Source of the DNA: Ricinus communis
Lineage: Eukaryota > Streptophyta > Magnoliopsida > Malpighiales > Euphorbiaceae
Reading direction: 5' to 3'
NCBI RefSeq assembly: GCF_019578655.1
Contig: NC_063265.1
Coordinates: 11,256,501 to 11,320,500 of the forward strand
Length of the DNA stretch: 64,000 nucleotides
Part shown: positions 11,364-24,328 of the stretch, piece by piece
Numbering within the stretch: position 1 is the stretch's first letter
Layout: every line of letters starts with the position of its first letter
Position numbers and translations under genes: made by a program
Notes under the pieces: model-generated
The model's database searches: none
What the model saw: only the letters and a program-made list of their open reading frames with translations
What the model was told of the DNA's origin: nothing

Positions 11364-13320
11364 TTAGCAGATGGGGCCTAACCTAACCAGAAAAGGCTAG
11401 TCCAACCACCTTTGCAGTGTTTTTCACTTGACCCATTAAATGGGTTTTTAGATTCTTCAGTAGCAAAATATCAGGGTTGTTGTCATTGCTGTTGGTGGTG
11501 CCAATCTCATGCCTTATCTACTTTGAATCAAATTTGTATTTTAACTATGGAAAATTAACTAGCTAACAAGTCTAGTACATTTTTATTTTTATATGGGCAT
11601 CAATTTAGTGTTTAACATTGTATACATTCTCACATCTATAAAATCACAACCTTTCTTCTCCTTTTTTTTTTTTTTTCTTTTTTTCTCTTTTTAAGTGAAA
11701 GTTCATCCAACAAATGCAAGGCTATTGAACAGAAGTGAAGATACAAGGCTATATATTGAAATGAAGGTCACACCTTATCACTAAACCACAAAAAAGCCTA
11801 GCACATTAAATTGATCAAAAACTAGGAAAAGGAAAAATAATTATAGAGATTTAACTATATGAGTAATCTCTTTCAAGAAAATAGGAGGACCATGGTTTTT
11901 TAGCGATTTTTATTATTTATTTATATTTGAGAAATAATGAATTTTTTGATAAATTTCTAGATTTATTTATCTGAAAAATTATTAAAGAGAGTTTCAAGTA
12001 ATTAATTTTATTAAATTTATCAAAGTGAGTTTTGTTATAGCTCCTGGCTCATATATGTTAAGAAAACATCGGTCCATGTATTTGAGATATAATTTATTTT
12101 TAGCCATCAATAAAATTATATTTTCTTCACTAAAAATTGATGCAATATATGAGCATGGGCATACCATGCACATTTTCATAAGATTACTGGGATACATCAA
12201 AAGAAAAGGACAAAATATTATTGTAATAATTGTAGTTTATATACTATTCTTAGCTTATAAAGTTGGCCAACACTTTGCTTCTTTGGTTAATTTCATGCTC
12301 ATCAATCATCATGACACTGATGCCTTTACTTTACAACATCTCCATTTGATTGATCAATATATCAAATCCATGTCAATGATTGAAGTGATTATCAATGGAT
12401 CAGCCAACAGGTGTTCGAGTATAAACGCCTTAACAAATTATCTAGTTCTAGTTCCATGTTTGCAGCCAAGAAATAAGAATAATGTCCCATAATGGAGAAT
12501 TTAATAGAGTATTTTAAGCTGCCTAGAGTAATGTAAGTAAGTGACTCCAAATTTCATCTTTAAATACTTTATAATAAGCAAGACTAAAGTGAGTGCTTTT
12601 GCAAGGCCACAGCTTCCTCCCCAGTCATTATTACTATAATTCTTTTTGCTTTGTTGTGTTTTCTATCTGTTTCTTGCTATTATTTATTAGGACATGAACA
12701 CAAGAAAAGGAAAAGATGCTGCTGCCTCAGCCTTCACTTTCTCCTGAAGGCCATCATATGTAATCAGGTTAGCCAGATGTATTCCTGTAACTATGTAAAA
12801 GAAAACTGTCCAATGTTAAAACAGTTAAAGTACGAACCAATCTCACATTGTCGGACTGTATATCATTCAAAATTGGATGATTCATTTAATTGATCGATGC
12901 AAGTCATTTCTTAAGATTCATAATAATTCTTCCCATAGGGTTCTACACTTACCATTTGAAGCTAAATACAACAGTAATGGATCTAAAGAAAATAATTTGT
13001 ACTCACATGAAAAAAAAAAAAAAAAGTCAATATTCAGAACAGAGCTCAATAGAGAATGAGATAGTTTAATCTAACATATGGATCAAGAAAGACATGGAAC
13101 TGACAAAATCGAGATTAAGATTTCCACTAACATAACAAAAGAAATGAACAAGATCAAGACTCAATTTGTATCAAAACAAATCAAGATTCGATTTGTATCA
13201 AAAAGAAAAGAAAAAAAGAAATGTCGAAGAATCATGGATTCTTGTCAATTTTGCTAAGACTGTAAAATTTCGTATGAAAAAACAGCAACTTTCATGCATG
13301 TTTTTCGCTAGATTTTGCAT
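10729..13320. other. Intergenic DNA with (TA)n microsatellite
   Basis: The region between the DUF868 and EF-hand genes holds the DUF868 upstream sequence, a TA microsatellite (11329-11359) and poly-T/poly-A runs near 11660-11690 and 13010-13025. A 155-codon open frame at 12025-12492 has AT-rich, low-quality composition and no recognisable family. I do not call a gene here. Confidence 0.5.
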
Positions 13321-13713
13321 TCAGTTCTTGCTATGTTCATGCTCAACAGCCTTCATCATCATGCTTTCTGTATCAAGAGCCATTAGGATTGGAGAATTAC
13401 CGATCCCACGAGCCATGGCAAACATAAGTTCCCTCATCAAGGATCTAAATTGCTGTTTATTGATGCTGCCATTTTTATCCTCATCAAATCTTTCGAAAAT
13501 GGCATCGTAAAGATTGTTGATCTCTTGTTTTGGATGCAACCCACATTCTAACGACATCAACTTATAGAACCCATCACAGAGCTCATCCTTTGAGATCACT
13601 CCATCGCCATTAACATCAAGCATTCCAAAGCATTCTTTAACACAAATTTCGAATGTATTCGAATCCTCGACGAATTCGACCACAGTCGGTCCGTTGATAA
13701 CAGCTAAAGTCAT
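13321..13713 (-). CDS. Small EF-hand calcium-binding protein, 130 aa
   Basis: This intronless gene encodes two EF-hand motifs. Loop 1 (residues 33-44) is DVNGDGVISKDE, canonical at positions 1, 3, 5 and 12. Loop 2 (residues 77-88) is DEDKNGSINKQQ, with glutamine instead of glutamate at position 12. The length and the C-terminal block FAMARGIGNSPILMALD match a plant family of short two-EF-hand proteins, likely soluble calcium sensors without a kinase domain. The start is the ATG at 13713 (MTLAVINGPT); upstream codons in the frame begin with TTG. The protein ends EHEHSKN. Partners and targets cannot be read from the sequence. Confidence 0.85.
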   Translation of the reverse strand: MTLAVINGPTVVEFVEDSNTFEICVKECFGMLDVNGDGVISKDELCDGFYKLMSLECGLHPKQEINNLYDAIFERFDEDKNGSINKQQFRSLMRELMFAMARGIGNSPILMALDTESMMMKAVEHEHSKN

Positions 13714-16700
13714 TTTTTTTTCTTTCAATTGTTTCTAGCTAGCTACATTTTATATTTTTTTAGGTAATTCAAGTTATATGCATAACACTTGCTCCATATT
13801 TAGAGGGTGATTAGTTCCCAATGGCTGATTAGGCTTTATTTTAGAGGAATGAGACATTATGCACTATACAATCATTGGAGATCCTGCTAGCTATGTGGCA
13901 TCTTCATGTCCGATTAGTTTAATTAGATTGCTATTGGACGATGAGCATATTCTCATGCATCCTATCCAATTCTGCTTCATCACAAGCTTAATTTTAAGCC
14001 TAGTTCGAGTTTTTTCATTTATAAATGTCAGTCATATTATCTAAAGATAATTAGGTCTATGCGCCAATGATTCGAATAATATTAGTGAGAAATTATCGCT
14101 TTTATAATAAGAGATATATTTAAATATATAAAGAGATAAATGTTTGCTCCATTAATGATATTGTTATATCATGCTATGAGCTATGAAATCTTTGACTGCT
14201 GCAATTAATTTACTCATTAATCGCTTGTTCTTATTTATTTGAATTAAAATATATGAACTTACATATAAGTACTATCATGGATTCTGTCCCCATGGATCCA
14301 ACAAGCAGAAGCCCCTTTATTAATTGTTCCTTTGCCGTCCTTGAAATCTTCATGACCGATCATGGATCCAAGTGGGTTTCTTCTCTTTTTATTATTATTA
14401 TTATTATTTCCATTTGCTGACTAAAGCAGCAAGTAATTAGGTATTCAAGAGAACTGATTCATGCCTCTGTTTATATATATTTTTAATTTTGGTATGTAAT
14501 GTCGTCTTCTAGATATTGCAAGTTAAAAGCAATAGTTTATGAATCGATTATGTATGTGTATATTAAATTCTATATTTTCTATATTTTTTTACATCATAAA
14601 TAATTGATAATTCTATACATCTATTAGCAATCAAATATAAGGTCTTTAGCTTTAATAAAAATGATGTATTTATTATTACTATTAGTATAAATGTTATAGA
14701 AAAAATAAATTAAAGAATGGCTAACTCAAATATTTTTCAAAAGTTATAATTTTAAATTTTCCAAAGATAAAATTAATTTTTATACAATTTAATTAAAATG
14801 AATTATTCATATAAAATTATGATAAACCGGAACTGCAAACCGGCTCAAACCGTTAAATTATAAATTATAAATTGAATTATCTTTGAATGAACCATGCGGG
14901 TTCAAGCGATTGGCCAAGTCTATTCTATCTTGTATAATTTAAATAGGAAGGCCAAACGAAGCCTTGTTTTCATATTTTAATCACTCATTGATTTTATTTT
15001 TTCATTCAGAACTCTAGAAGCTAGAAGAGTGACCCAGTTTACATCACTCGGATTATATCATATGTAACCTTACGCCAGAACGAAGACATACAGTCTGCCG
15101 TTTAAATATATGTACTAGAAACTTATATGCATAAGCTTTGAGATGAGGGCTAAGGAATTGGGGTAATAGGCTGAGGAAATCATGACATAATATAAGCCTT
15201 AATTGGACGCAATCAAAGAAGAATAGTATCCCAGGAAAACCAAAAATGTTTATTTGAAGAGTGATGGAAGCTGCACCCAGAACACAAATTTATCTACACT
15301 TTCAGATTGATACATTGGTGGGACTAATTTAACGATCCATTTCAATTCATTATAAATCTAATAATACGTCTCTTACGGAAATAATTATATTTTCGTCGTT
15401 TTTCTAGAACATTTATGATTTCATAGTGTCCAAAAATTTTGAGCCCTTGTACTACTATAAGCCATTTCTCTCATTTAAGCTGACATGGATTTGGGGCCGA
15501 CAAGTAAGCTATTGAAATTTTACCACATAGTTTTTATATTCATATCAACTAGCGTCTTGATTTATAGATTAAAAAAAAATTAAATTATTTCTAAGATATA
15601 AATATTAAAATTTAATTTTCATTAGTAACCGAAAACAAGTCTACATTTTTTGAATTGAAAAGGTAAATATCGATTTTCATATAAATCAACCAATGTTTTA
15701 AAAAGAATAAAATTGGTTAATATGATAATGAATAATAAGCCATGAAATATAGTGGGTCTATCACGGTACACGTGTCATCGTCACGACACAATTACGAGAA
15801 GAACAATTGATACTATCTAAATCTAAGAGATCAATGAGATTGAGTTTAATTCAACTCGATAAAAAAGAAAAGAATTAGAGGACAAGTAGTAAAAATATCA
15901 ATAGAAAAATAAAGAGAAATCAGTCAATAAGGAGATAAATCTTTAAAAAGATTTACTTGCTCTCGTACACAAACAATAAGATGGATAAAATAAAACCCTA
16001 AATATTATTCATTACAACCTTAATTTCACTGCTCCCCTTTATTTCTTTATTTGACTTGACTTTTAAAATAGATCTCCTCATTTTACAAGAATATCCAGAT
16101 TATATTAGTAAGAGCCCTGGAGGGCCATGTAATTCACGAGTCTTAAGGAACAGGAAAGGAAAGAAATCTTATCTTTTCTATACTAAAACAAGAAAGAATG
16201 TATATAATGTTAGGTGAAGGGACCCTTTTACACATATATAGTACCTAAAGATAGAGAAAGACCTAATTCAGAATAATAAGGTGAGAAGATGCATAGGATC
16301 CCACTTTTACCTATGCATGCATGTGAAGAGCTCCCCTAACCCCCCAACAATCCACATGTTTCAATCTATAATTTCCTTCAAATTATCATAACCTCTTTCA
16401 ACCTACTAATTTTTTAAATACTATACATTCTTTAAATTTTTCTTTTTTCTAATAGTAAAATAAAATGGTCATTCCGTCTATTAATAGTAATTCAGTATTT
16501 AAACACAAACTCCTTTAAATCACTCGTACATATATAAAACAATCTAATCAGCTTTTTTAAATTTAAAATTTGCATCAAAATTAAATATAAATGAATAAAT
16601 ATATTGACCATTATGCTTTTATCACATCTTTTATCGTTAAAATGGTAAAAGAAATATGAGTTTAAATACTAGTCCTAATATGCTTTAAAAACGTGGTAGA

Positions 16701-18230
16701 AAAGGTGTATTAGATGTTCTATAAGTTGTTGAGGTTGAAAAAGCCAAGAAAAGAAAATGACTTTGAGGAAGGAGAAGAATATAAAATAAACGAGCTAAAT
16801 TAATTTTTTTATTTTATTTTTTTATATTTTATTTTATAAACCACTCTCTATAAAATTTCAAATATAAAGAATTTCCAGGAGATGTTCTTAATTGTTGCAT
16901 TGAAAGGTCCAAACGTACCACATTTTACTCTTTTTTTTCCTTATGCAGAGAGTATTAAAAATTAAAGAAGATTAAGCACTTAATAAAATAATTAAACTCA
17001 AGTTAGTCAAGGCATATGCTCAAATTGGATTCCTTTCTGAAGTATTTAGTAACCCTCCAATCCCAACTCTCAACATCATCTGCTGCCCTTAATTGTTAAA
17101 TCTGTTTATTTATTTATTCCATTCAGATTTGTTAGTAAACAAAAGCTATAATGAGTCACAAAGAAAAACAATGTATCTGACATAATTAACTCTGATTAAA
17201 TTAGAGTTTAGATGTCTTAATCTCGAAGAATTATTAAGTCCGATGCATGATTAGCTTCACTAAGTATCCAAAGTTAGTCTGTCTGGGTGTTGGGTCTTTG
17301 GCTCATGGGTTAATAAAGTCATGTCTCTTTTTAATTTTAATCTTAATTTTTGAATATTTGTATAATTTTTGACCTTAATGAATATGCAAGCATAGAATCA
17401 ACGACAGCTAGTCAAAGGAGGAATATTCTTCTCTTTCGATGCTTTTTTTCTTTTTTTTTTTTAATAGCAAGTCAAACGAGGAAAACTATAATGGTGATGC
17501 TTCATTTTTTGCCCATCTCTATTGTCTACTAATTATCATGTGCATAATGGACAAAACCCAATTTCACATTTAAGTTTATTTGAAATCTATAGTTTTGATT
17601 ATGATATTGATAATCCCTTTGGGTAGCTAACTAAGGTTTTTCTTATATAAAAGGGTACCCTTTAATTCATTTATTTATTTATTCATTCCCTATAGAGCAT
17701 GTCCACTTATTTAATTTTGTGCTCATTTAGATTTAGGTAAGGTAAAAGATATAAAATAAGTAATATCTTATATGATTTTACCACTCCCTTTTAAAGTTAG
17801 CTAGGTAGCCAAAGGTATGATCAATATCATAATCAAAATCAAATGCCCCACCAAGAACAAGCCTTCACCAAAAATGTCGACAAGTGTTAATTAACTCAGA
17901 TAAGATATATGCAGAAATGGGATTCTCTTTCCTTCTCTTTTATCTCTATATGCATGGATTATTTGCATGTGAAGATGGAGCTCCATGTGCTCATGAATGT
18001 GCCCTAACCTCCATGCTTGACACGTGGCTGGTGGGCTGTCTTTGTTCATCTTGTTTGCTGTCTGAGGGACATGTGTCAATGCTTCTCTTGTTTGTCTGTT
18101 TTAAGCGCAGATCTCTTGCAAACGATTTTAAGCACATACCGTGGTACTTCACAAATCTGCAATTGATCAATTAATGAGCCCAAAAGAGAAAATTCACAAA
18201 TTTTATTTTATTTATTATTTAATATCGATG

Positions 18231-18269
<39 letters not shown>

Positions 18270-18670
18270 CTCATTTTTAAGACCATTGTTCAAATCCTCG
18301 TCCCCTGCCAAATTTCTTGAGCTAATCCTGGCCGGTTTTAAGGAGCAAATTTAAGTCTAATCAATTACGTTTTATTTACTTCATTAATTTTATTTAAAAA
18401 ATAAAATAAATTAAAAATAATAAAGTTGGAGGATGTATTTTGATGTTATAAAATATATTGACTTACTAATGTTTATTCAGAAATTTTATTTATTTTATTA
18501 GAATCTTTGTTAATTATAATAAATTTTACACAAATTTAATTATTAAAATTCTAAATCGACTTTCACTTCAATCAAAATATATAAATTTTAGATTTATAAA
18601 TAAATTTGATAAATTTTATAGATTTTAACTAAACATAACATTAGAGATTATTCATAAATTTAGTTCAATT
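13714..18670. other. AT-rich intergenic DNA, no gene recognised
   Basis: I find no supported gene in this stretch. It contains an ATT trinucleotide run (14388-14408), a TA microsatellite (18237-18266) and a less AT-rich patch at about 17930-18130 with an imperfect inverted repeat around a G-box-like ACACGTGGC. Open frames are short, AT-rich and without recognisable motifs. Confidence 0.5.
18237..18266. repeat. (TA)n microsatellite
   Basis: About 15 uninterrupted TA repeats. Confidence 0.9.
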
Positions 18671-18671
18671 A

Positions 18672-19310
18672 GAGGGTGTTCGGTTCAAATGTTTGATGCA
18701 GCTGAAAATTATTTTTTACTGAAAAGTTATATTAAGGCGATTGGTAAAGACTTAAGAAACAACAACTGATAACTGATTTAATCTCAATCAAGTGCTGATT
18801 ATATCAACTATATTTTAAAAAAAAATTATTAGCTAATAACTTATTTAATTTTTTTATTTATTTGAACAATATTATCTTTATTAAAATTTATTAATAATAA
18901 TTTACTTTAAATTGATCTTATATAATTAAATTTTTATATTTTATAATAAAATTTTATTATTTTAAATTTATTTTAGTAATTAAATAATTATAATATTTAT
19001 AATTATATGATATTTGAAATTAGAAATTTTTATTAGTAGAGTTTAAATTTAAATTTTTATTTCTAAAATAATTTTTGTAAATATTTCTAATAATAATTCA
19101 ATTAAGCTAAAAAATAATTATGATATTTTTAAATATTATAAATTATTTTTTATTAATTTGTACCATTATATAATATAATTAAATATTTAACGATAAATTA
19201 ACATATTGATAGTAACCGTAAATAAAATTTTACTAAACGGTTTAATTTATCAGCTATGCCAGCTACCAGGTGCATTGATTAGCCGAATCAGACAAATTTT
19301 AATATCTAAT
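18672..19310. mobile_element. Possible MITE-like inverted-repeat element
   Basis: The left side reads GGGTGTTCGGTT and then GATGCAGCTGA...GGTAAA. The right side near 19225-19300 contains inverted counterparts (TTTACTAAACGG, TATCAGCTATGCC, GCCGAATCAGACA). The interior is AT-rich and non-coding. Ends and target duplication are not sharp, so this is tentative. Confidence 0.35.
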
Positions 19311-20895
19311 CTCATAACATGTATACATTTTTTGCCATTGCATTTTTTTCAGTATATAAATCAAATTTTTATGTTATGTGATAAGTTATGTAAGATAATT
19401 TTTTACTTGATATTTCACGTATTATTTTTAAATATTTTATTTAATGATGAAAATCGAATTTTTACTTTTATATAAAATAAAATATTCGATTATTTTTTAT
19501 AAAAAAACAAAATAAAAATATAAAAATATAAAATGGGACAATTCTCCTTCTTTCCTTTTTCTTTTTTTAAACCTCAAGTTAAATCTAAATAGTTGAATTC
19601 TAAATGTTGTCATGTTGCTATCCTTTAAATTGGCACAAAACTTTAAAAGAAATAATAATCAGTTCCTATATATATTGTTTTTATATTTACAAAAATATGG
19701 CTGTCTATGATGTTGATTGAAAATCAATGCTAGGAAGATATTTTTAATGGAATTATTCGTCTAATGCATTTTGTTTTATAGCAAAATAAGGAATTCAAAA
19801 AGTAGAGAAACAGTGAAATATTTCACGAAGAGGCCTTATTAAAATTTCTATAAAAATTTTATTAATTTCATAAAATAGCTCAATACATAAATAAAGAAGA
19901 TTTTTATAAATTTCACAAAAATAAAAATATAAACTAATTTAAAAACTCGTATTTAATAAAATAGCAATGCAATAATATTTATTAATAAAATCAATGGAAA
20001 AATAAGAAACAATAAAAACAAATTTCACTAATTTTTTGTGAATTAATAATTGAATAAAAGAAAAAAGTAAGCATTTGACCTGTTGTATAAAAAAAAAAAA
20101 GACTTTAAAACATATTTAATTTTTAAGCAAATCAATAAAAAAATATCTAATTTTTTTGTAAAAATAATAATAATTCCTGTCCGTAATTTTATTTTATTTT
20201 AAAAGAAACCCCTTTTCCAATGACTCACGCGATGATTTTTTTTAATTTAATAATAAAATGAGATTATTTCAGGTTATATTTTCAATAATTAAAAAAAAAA
20301 ATCAAATGGATTACTTCAAAGTATACAATAGCATTAGCTAGCATGCCTTAATTTCTTTTTTCTTTCATTACTCATTTTCTTGACGACGACTTCTGTGCTC
20401 TCCACAATAGGCTTTCATTTATTTGTGGAATTAAAGATTTAAAAAGCTATTTTTCAATAATTTTATCTTTCAAATAATATTCCATGATTAATTTTCACCG
20501 TACGATTAATTTTAATTTCTCTCTATAAACATGTCAAGTCTATAAATTTTTATATTAGTGAATTTTACATTATGACATCTATTTATTAAGTATATAATAT
20601 AAAAAATTTAGTGACAATTATTTCTTTTATATTTTTTTTATAAATTAATGATCAGATTTTAGATAAATGATCAAACTATTACTCAATTTAAATTTAAATG
20701 ACTTAAATGAAATAAAAAAAAATTATATAACTAAAATAAAACTTAGTGTAAATTAAATGATCATTAATATAATTATCCCATAAAATAATAGTAACTAGAG
20801 ATAAAATACGTAAATATCTTGTCATATTATACAAATAAGATTGATGAGGCAAAACAATACTATAGTAAGATAACATAACATAGCATATACTTTAT

Positions 20896-20969
<74 letters not shown>

Positions 20970-21194
20970 AATTATTATTTTCTTAATACAAAATTTAAAA
21001 ATAAATTATAGTTTATTACAATATAAGATTCATTTCTATTTACAACTGACCTAAATTATAACTGTCATTTTTTATCATTATGTAAAAATTATTCCTCTAT
21101 AAAAATATCATTATAAAGAAGTTTTATTAAATATTTTTCATTAGATTTTGGATTGAAAAAGGGTCGAAAATCATTACTAAAATGGTCGGAAAAC
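19311..21194. other. AT-rich intergenic DNA
   Basis: No gene is seen. It holds poly-A/T runs and the long TA microsatellite just upstream of the solo LTR. Confidence 0.5.
20901..20962. repeat. (TA)31 microsatellite
   Basis: An uninterrupted TA run of 62 bases, the longest TA tract in the window and likely polymorphic. Confidence 0.95.
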
Positions 21195-21841
21195 ATCCTT
21201 GTCACGACCCCACCCGTGGGCCCGTGACCGGCACTAGGGAATGGGTAGGCGTAAGGCCACCGAAACCCGTAGTAAGCCTGACACTCACTGACTTAAACAA
21301 ATCTCATCTCAAATTAATATTATTAAAACCACAAATTATCTTAATAGCTACACTTTACAAAAATTACTTCGGTCTACCAGAAAAACTAGGCGAGACCCGA
21401 AGCTCAAAAATTTACAACTGATACATCTACTATTACTACTGCGGAGAATCTAAGATTTACCAATTTACATACCAAATCAAATACATCACCCGATGATGAA
21501 GGAGTCGGATTCTTTGAATAAGAGTCATGGAGAACTAATACCAAATCCAAAAAAAATAAATGGAGACTACCGAGAGTGAGTTAAAATCATATATCTAAAA
21601 CAGTTTCAAACATTTCAATATCACATTCATTTAATTTTAAAAATAATTAATAAATCACGCGAACCATACGTGTCATGTTAAAACATATGTGTCATGCCAT
21701 GCTTAAACAAAATTTATTCCACATGCAACGGGACGGAGTACTTCAGTAGAACTCTAATCCCAACTCTAAAATCTCGATTATTTCAACACTTATGTCTCAA
21801 CTAACCTCAACTCTAACATCTCAAACCTCTCATTCCAACAG

Positions 21842-22420
21842 GACTGGCGCCCAGAGAGCAAAGCTCGACCAGGGACCTTACCTCCAAATCGGCCACTTAA
21901 CTCTCAGCCTTAGCCTTTTGGCTCTCTTATCCAATAAGACTGGCGCCCCGAGAGCAATGCTCGACCAGGGACCTTACCTCCAGTCTGGTCACTTAAGTAT
22001 CCAAATAAGAAATCTAGTAGCCATTCGGCTCTCTTAATCCAATAAGACTGGCGCCCCGAGAGCAATGCTCGACCAGGGACCTTACCTCCGGTCACTTAAG
22101 TATCCAAATAAGAAATCTAGTAGCCATTCGGCTCTCTTAATCCAATAAGACTGGCGCCCCGAGAGCAATGCTCGACCAGGGACCTTACCTCCAGTCTGGT
22201 CACTTAAATATCCAAATAAGAAATCTAGTAGCCATTCGGCTCTCTTAATCCAATAAGACTGGCGCCCCGAGAGCAATGCTCGACCAGGGACCTTACCTCC
22301 AGTCTGGTCACTTAAATATCCAAATAAGTCGGCGCCCCGAGAGCAATGCTCGACCAGGGACCTTTACTCCGGCAACCACACTCTACTAAGCCCAGAGAGC
22401 GATGCTCGACCAGGGCAGGT
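21842..22420. repeat. 108-bp tandem repeat inside the LTR
   Basis: The segment beginning GACTGGCGCC and containing GCTCGACCAGGGACC recurs with starts at 21842, 21938, 22046, 22149 and 22257. A truncated copy begins at about 22328, and a further remnant (GAGAGCGATGCTCGACCAGG) lies at about 22395. Spacings are 96, 108, 103, 108 and 71 bp. The inner copies are nearly identical, pointing to recent unequal exchange or slippage. Open frames reading across it are artefacts of the repeat. Confidence 0.9.
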
Positions 22421-23149
22421 CCTAATCTTTCTTTCTTAAAATTTTTACCTCTTTACCCTTTCCCTATCTCTCTCATATTATATTGGGACACTCATTCGAC
22501 TCCTATGTTCTACTGTCGTCCCATCCTGAGTCATCATGCAATATTAAAATTGGTAATAAAGGAAAAACATATTTAAATAGTAATTAAAAGCATCATGCAA
22601 ATGATAATAATAATAATTGAATGAAAAATTGAAATTGCAAATAAATATTCACAGTAGCAAATCAAATTTTATGCATGACACGTACGTAAACGATATATGA
22701 CTTTAACTCACTGGTTTGGCAACCTCCTAGCTCTGCTCCGGTGCCTCAGTTGGAGCGAGCCGAACGAACTGACAATCTAGTCACGGAAAACAATTTATCA
22801 AAACGCTGAAACAATCGATCATTAATCCTAGGTCTAGACTCCTAGGACTGACTGTCTAAGAATCTCGACTCGGGAGAATTCTACCGAAAATCCGGCAGAA
22901 CCTCCCCTACAACACGAACATTACCCCCCGTAAAGACAGAAAAACACTCCAAATACTTAACAATTTAAACAACGGGAGTCGGGTCCCCAAACTTCACTAT
23001 TTCCCGACTCCGCCACACAGCACAAAATACGACTATGGCAGGCCAACTGACAGACAAATATTTATGACTCACAAAAATCATCAAATACACAATATAACCC
23101 AATAAACACAAATAAACCAAGAATTTCTAAAATTAACGGGCCAAAGAAA

Positions 23150-23720
23150 ATTACCGAGACGCTGGATCGCTCGGTCGACTCGCCTCCAGCCGCCGGAGTC
23201 CGATCGACGATCCGAACACACCATCGGACTCACAACAACGCGCTGATGACGATCCCCGCTTCCGATTTTCCGATCTGACACCCGATCATTCGGAGAGATT
23301 TGCGGACGATCTCGACCGTCGATTTGCCAAAGAAGCCCGATCGCCACAAAACCGGTGCCATCGCGAAGCTTGAGCTGAGGAGAGTCGGGATATGTCTTCC
23401 GATCATCCATCCTCCGCCGGAGCTCGCCGGAAAAGCCCAAAAATGCGGCTGCCTCCACTTCGCCGGAACTCTCTCCTCCGGCCACCAAAACCGACAGCCG
23501 GCCGCCAAAAGGAAGCTCTCTCCGAGGGAGAGCCGATCGCCACCGAGATCGGAAAGGCCACCGGAACGGCCGAACGACGCCGGCCGCCACACGTCGCGCG
23601 ATTCCGCCACCACGCCGCTTTTGCTTGCTGACGCCTTTCACGCCGACGCCGGCAATGCCATGACGACGCAAAGACCCGGCCTCCTCTTTTCGCTCTCCTC
23701 CTCTCTTCTTTCCCGATTTC
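23150..23720. other. GC-rich segment within the LTR
   Basis: This block is rich in GCCGG, CGCC and TCGG motifs and contrasts sharply with the AT-rich surroundings. Overlapping open frames on both strands (up to 196 codons) arise from the GC bias and encode arginine/serine/proline-rich sequence with no known domain. It may be transcribed leader or regulatory sequence of the retroelement; that is inference. Confidence 0.55.
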
Positions 23721-24328
23721 CATTCCTTTCAATATCGACATTAGGCCCCCGAACTTTTCCTTATTACAATTTGGTCCATCAACTTTCTTAATTACTTACA
23801 ATTCCATCCTGCAGAATTCCAATTTGACCCCCAAACTTCTTTTTAGCCTTTCAATTAAGCCCCTAACTATTTAATTTGGGCCAAATTCCGAATTATTGAA
23901 AATACACAATTACAAAAATACCCCTGACCGACATATTTATTTACGAGAATACCAAACTCACAAATTTCCATTAAAACCCCATAAAAATAACATTATACTA
24001 TCAATCCTTATTCCAAAATAAATTTTCAATTTAGTACTAACACACAATTAAATTAAATAATCAATTTCCAACTTAAAATTTAATACTACTAATCAATTAT
24101 AATACCAATTTTTCCAAAATTCTTTTATAAAAACATCCTTTATAATTTCTTCCAAAATTTTCCAATATATAATTTTACTTATATAAATATGCATTTGGGA
24201 AAATTTTGAATAACCAAAATATAATCATTTCTCAAATAGTTTACTTGAATAAAAATAAAGCTAAAATTAACTTAAATAAAAACTCACTATTAAATATATA
24301 TTAAAAAAATTCCGGGTGTTACAATCCT

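Larger units (their letters stand above)
21200..24323. mobile_element. Solo LTR of an LTR retrotransposon (3.1 kb)
   Basis: The element starts TGTCACGACC and ends GGGTGTTACA, so it has the TG...CA ends of an LTR, extended to TGT...ACA. The five bases ATCCT occur immediately before (21195-21199) and immediately after it (24324-24328), a perfect 5-bp target-site duplication. No gag-pol frame, primer-binding site or second LTR is present inside, so it is best read as a solo LTR left by recombination between two LTRs. The end sequence and length suggest a Ty3/gypsy-type element, but the lineage cannot be fixed without internal domains. It contains a tandem repeat (21842-22420) and a GC-rich segment (about 23150-23720). 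A non-autonomous element with unrelated ends is the alternative. Confidence 0.85.

Noticed and set aside
12025..12492. 155-codon open frame between the DUF868 and EF-hand genes
   Set aside because: AT-driven composition, no recognisable domain, no clear ATG context or splice-linked neighbours.
17884..18174. 96-codon frame in a less AT-rich patch
   Set aside because: Cysteine- and leucine-rich translation without a convincing signal peptide cleavage pattern or family; no flanking gene structure.
18285..18312. tRNA T-arm-like sequence (GTTCAAATCCTCGTCCCC)
   Set aside because: No acceptor, D or anticodon arm can be folded upstream, where a TA microsatellite sits.
21910..22276. Repetitive minus-strand peptides across the LTR
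   Set aside because: They are translations of the 108-bp DNA repeat; copy spacings (96, 103, 108) are not all multiples of three in one frame.
23081..23791. Long open frames on both strands in the GC-rich LTR block
   Set aside because: Several overlapping frames on opposite strands, arginine/serine-rich and without domains, are expected from GC-rich sequence with few stop codons.
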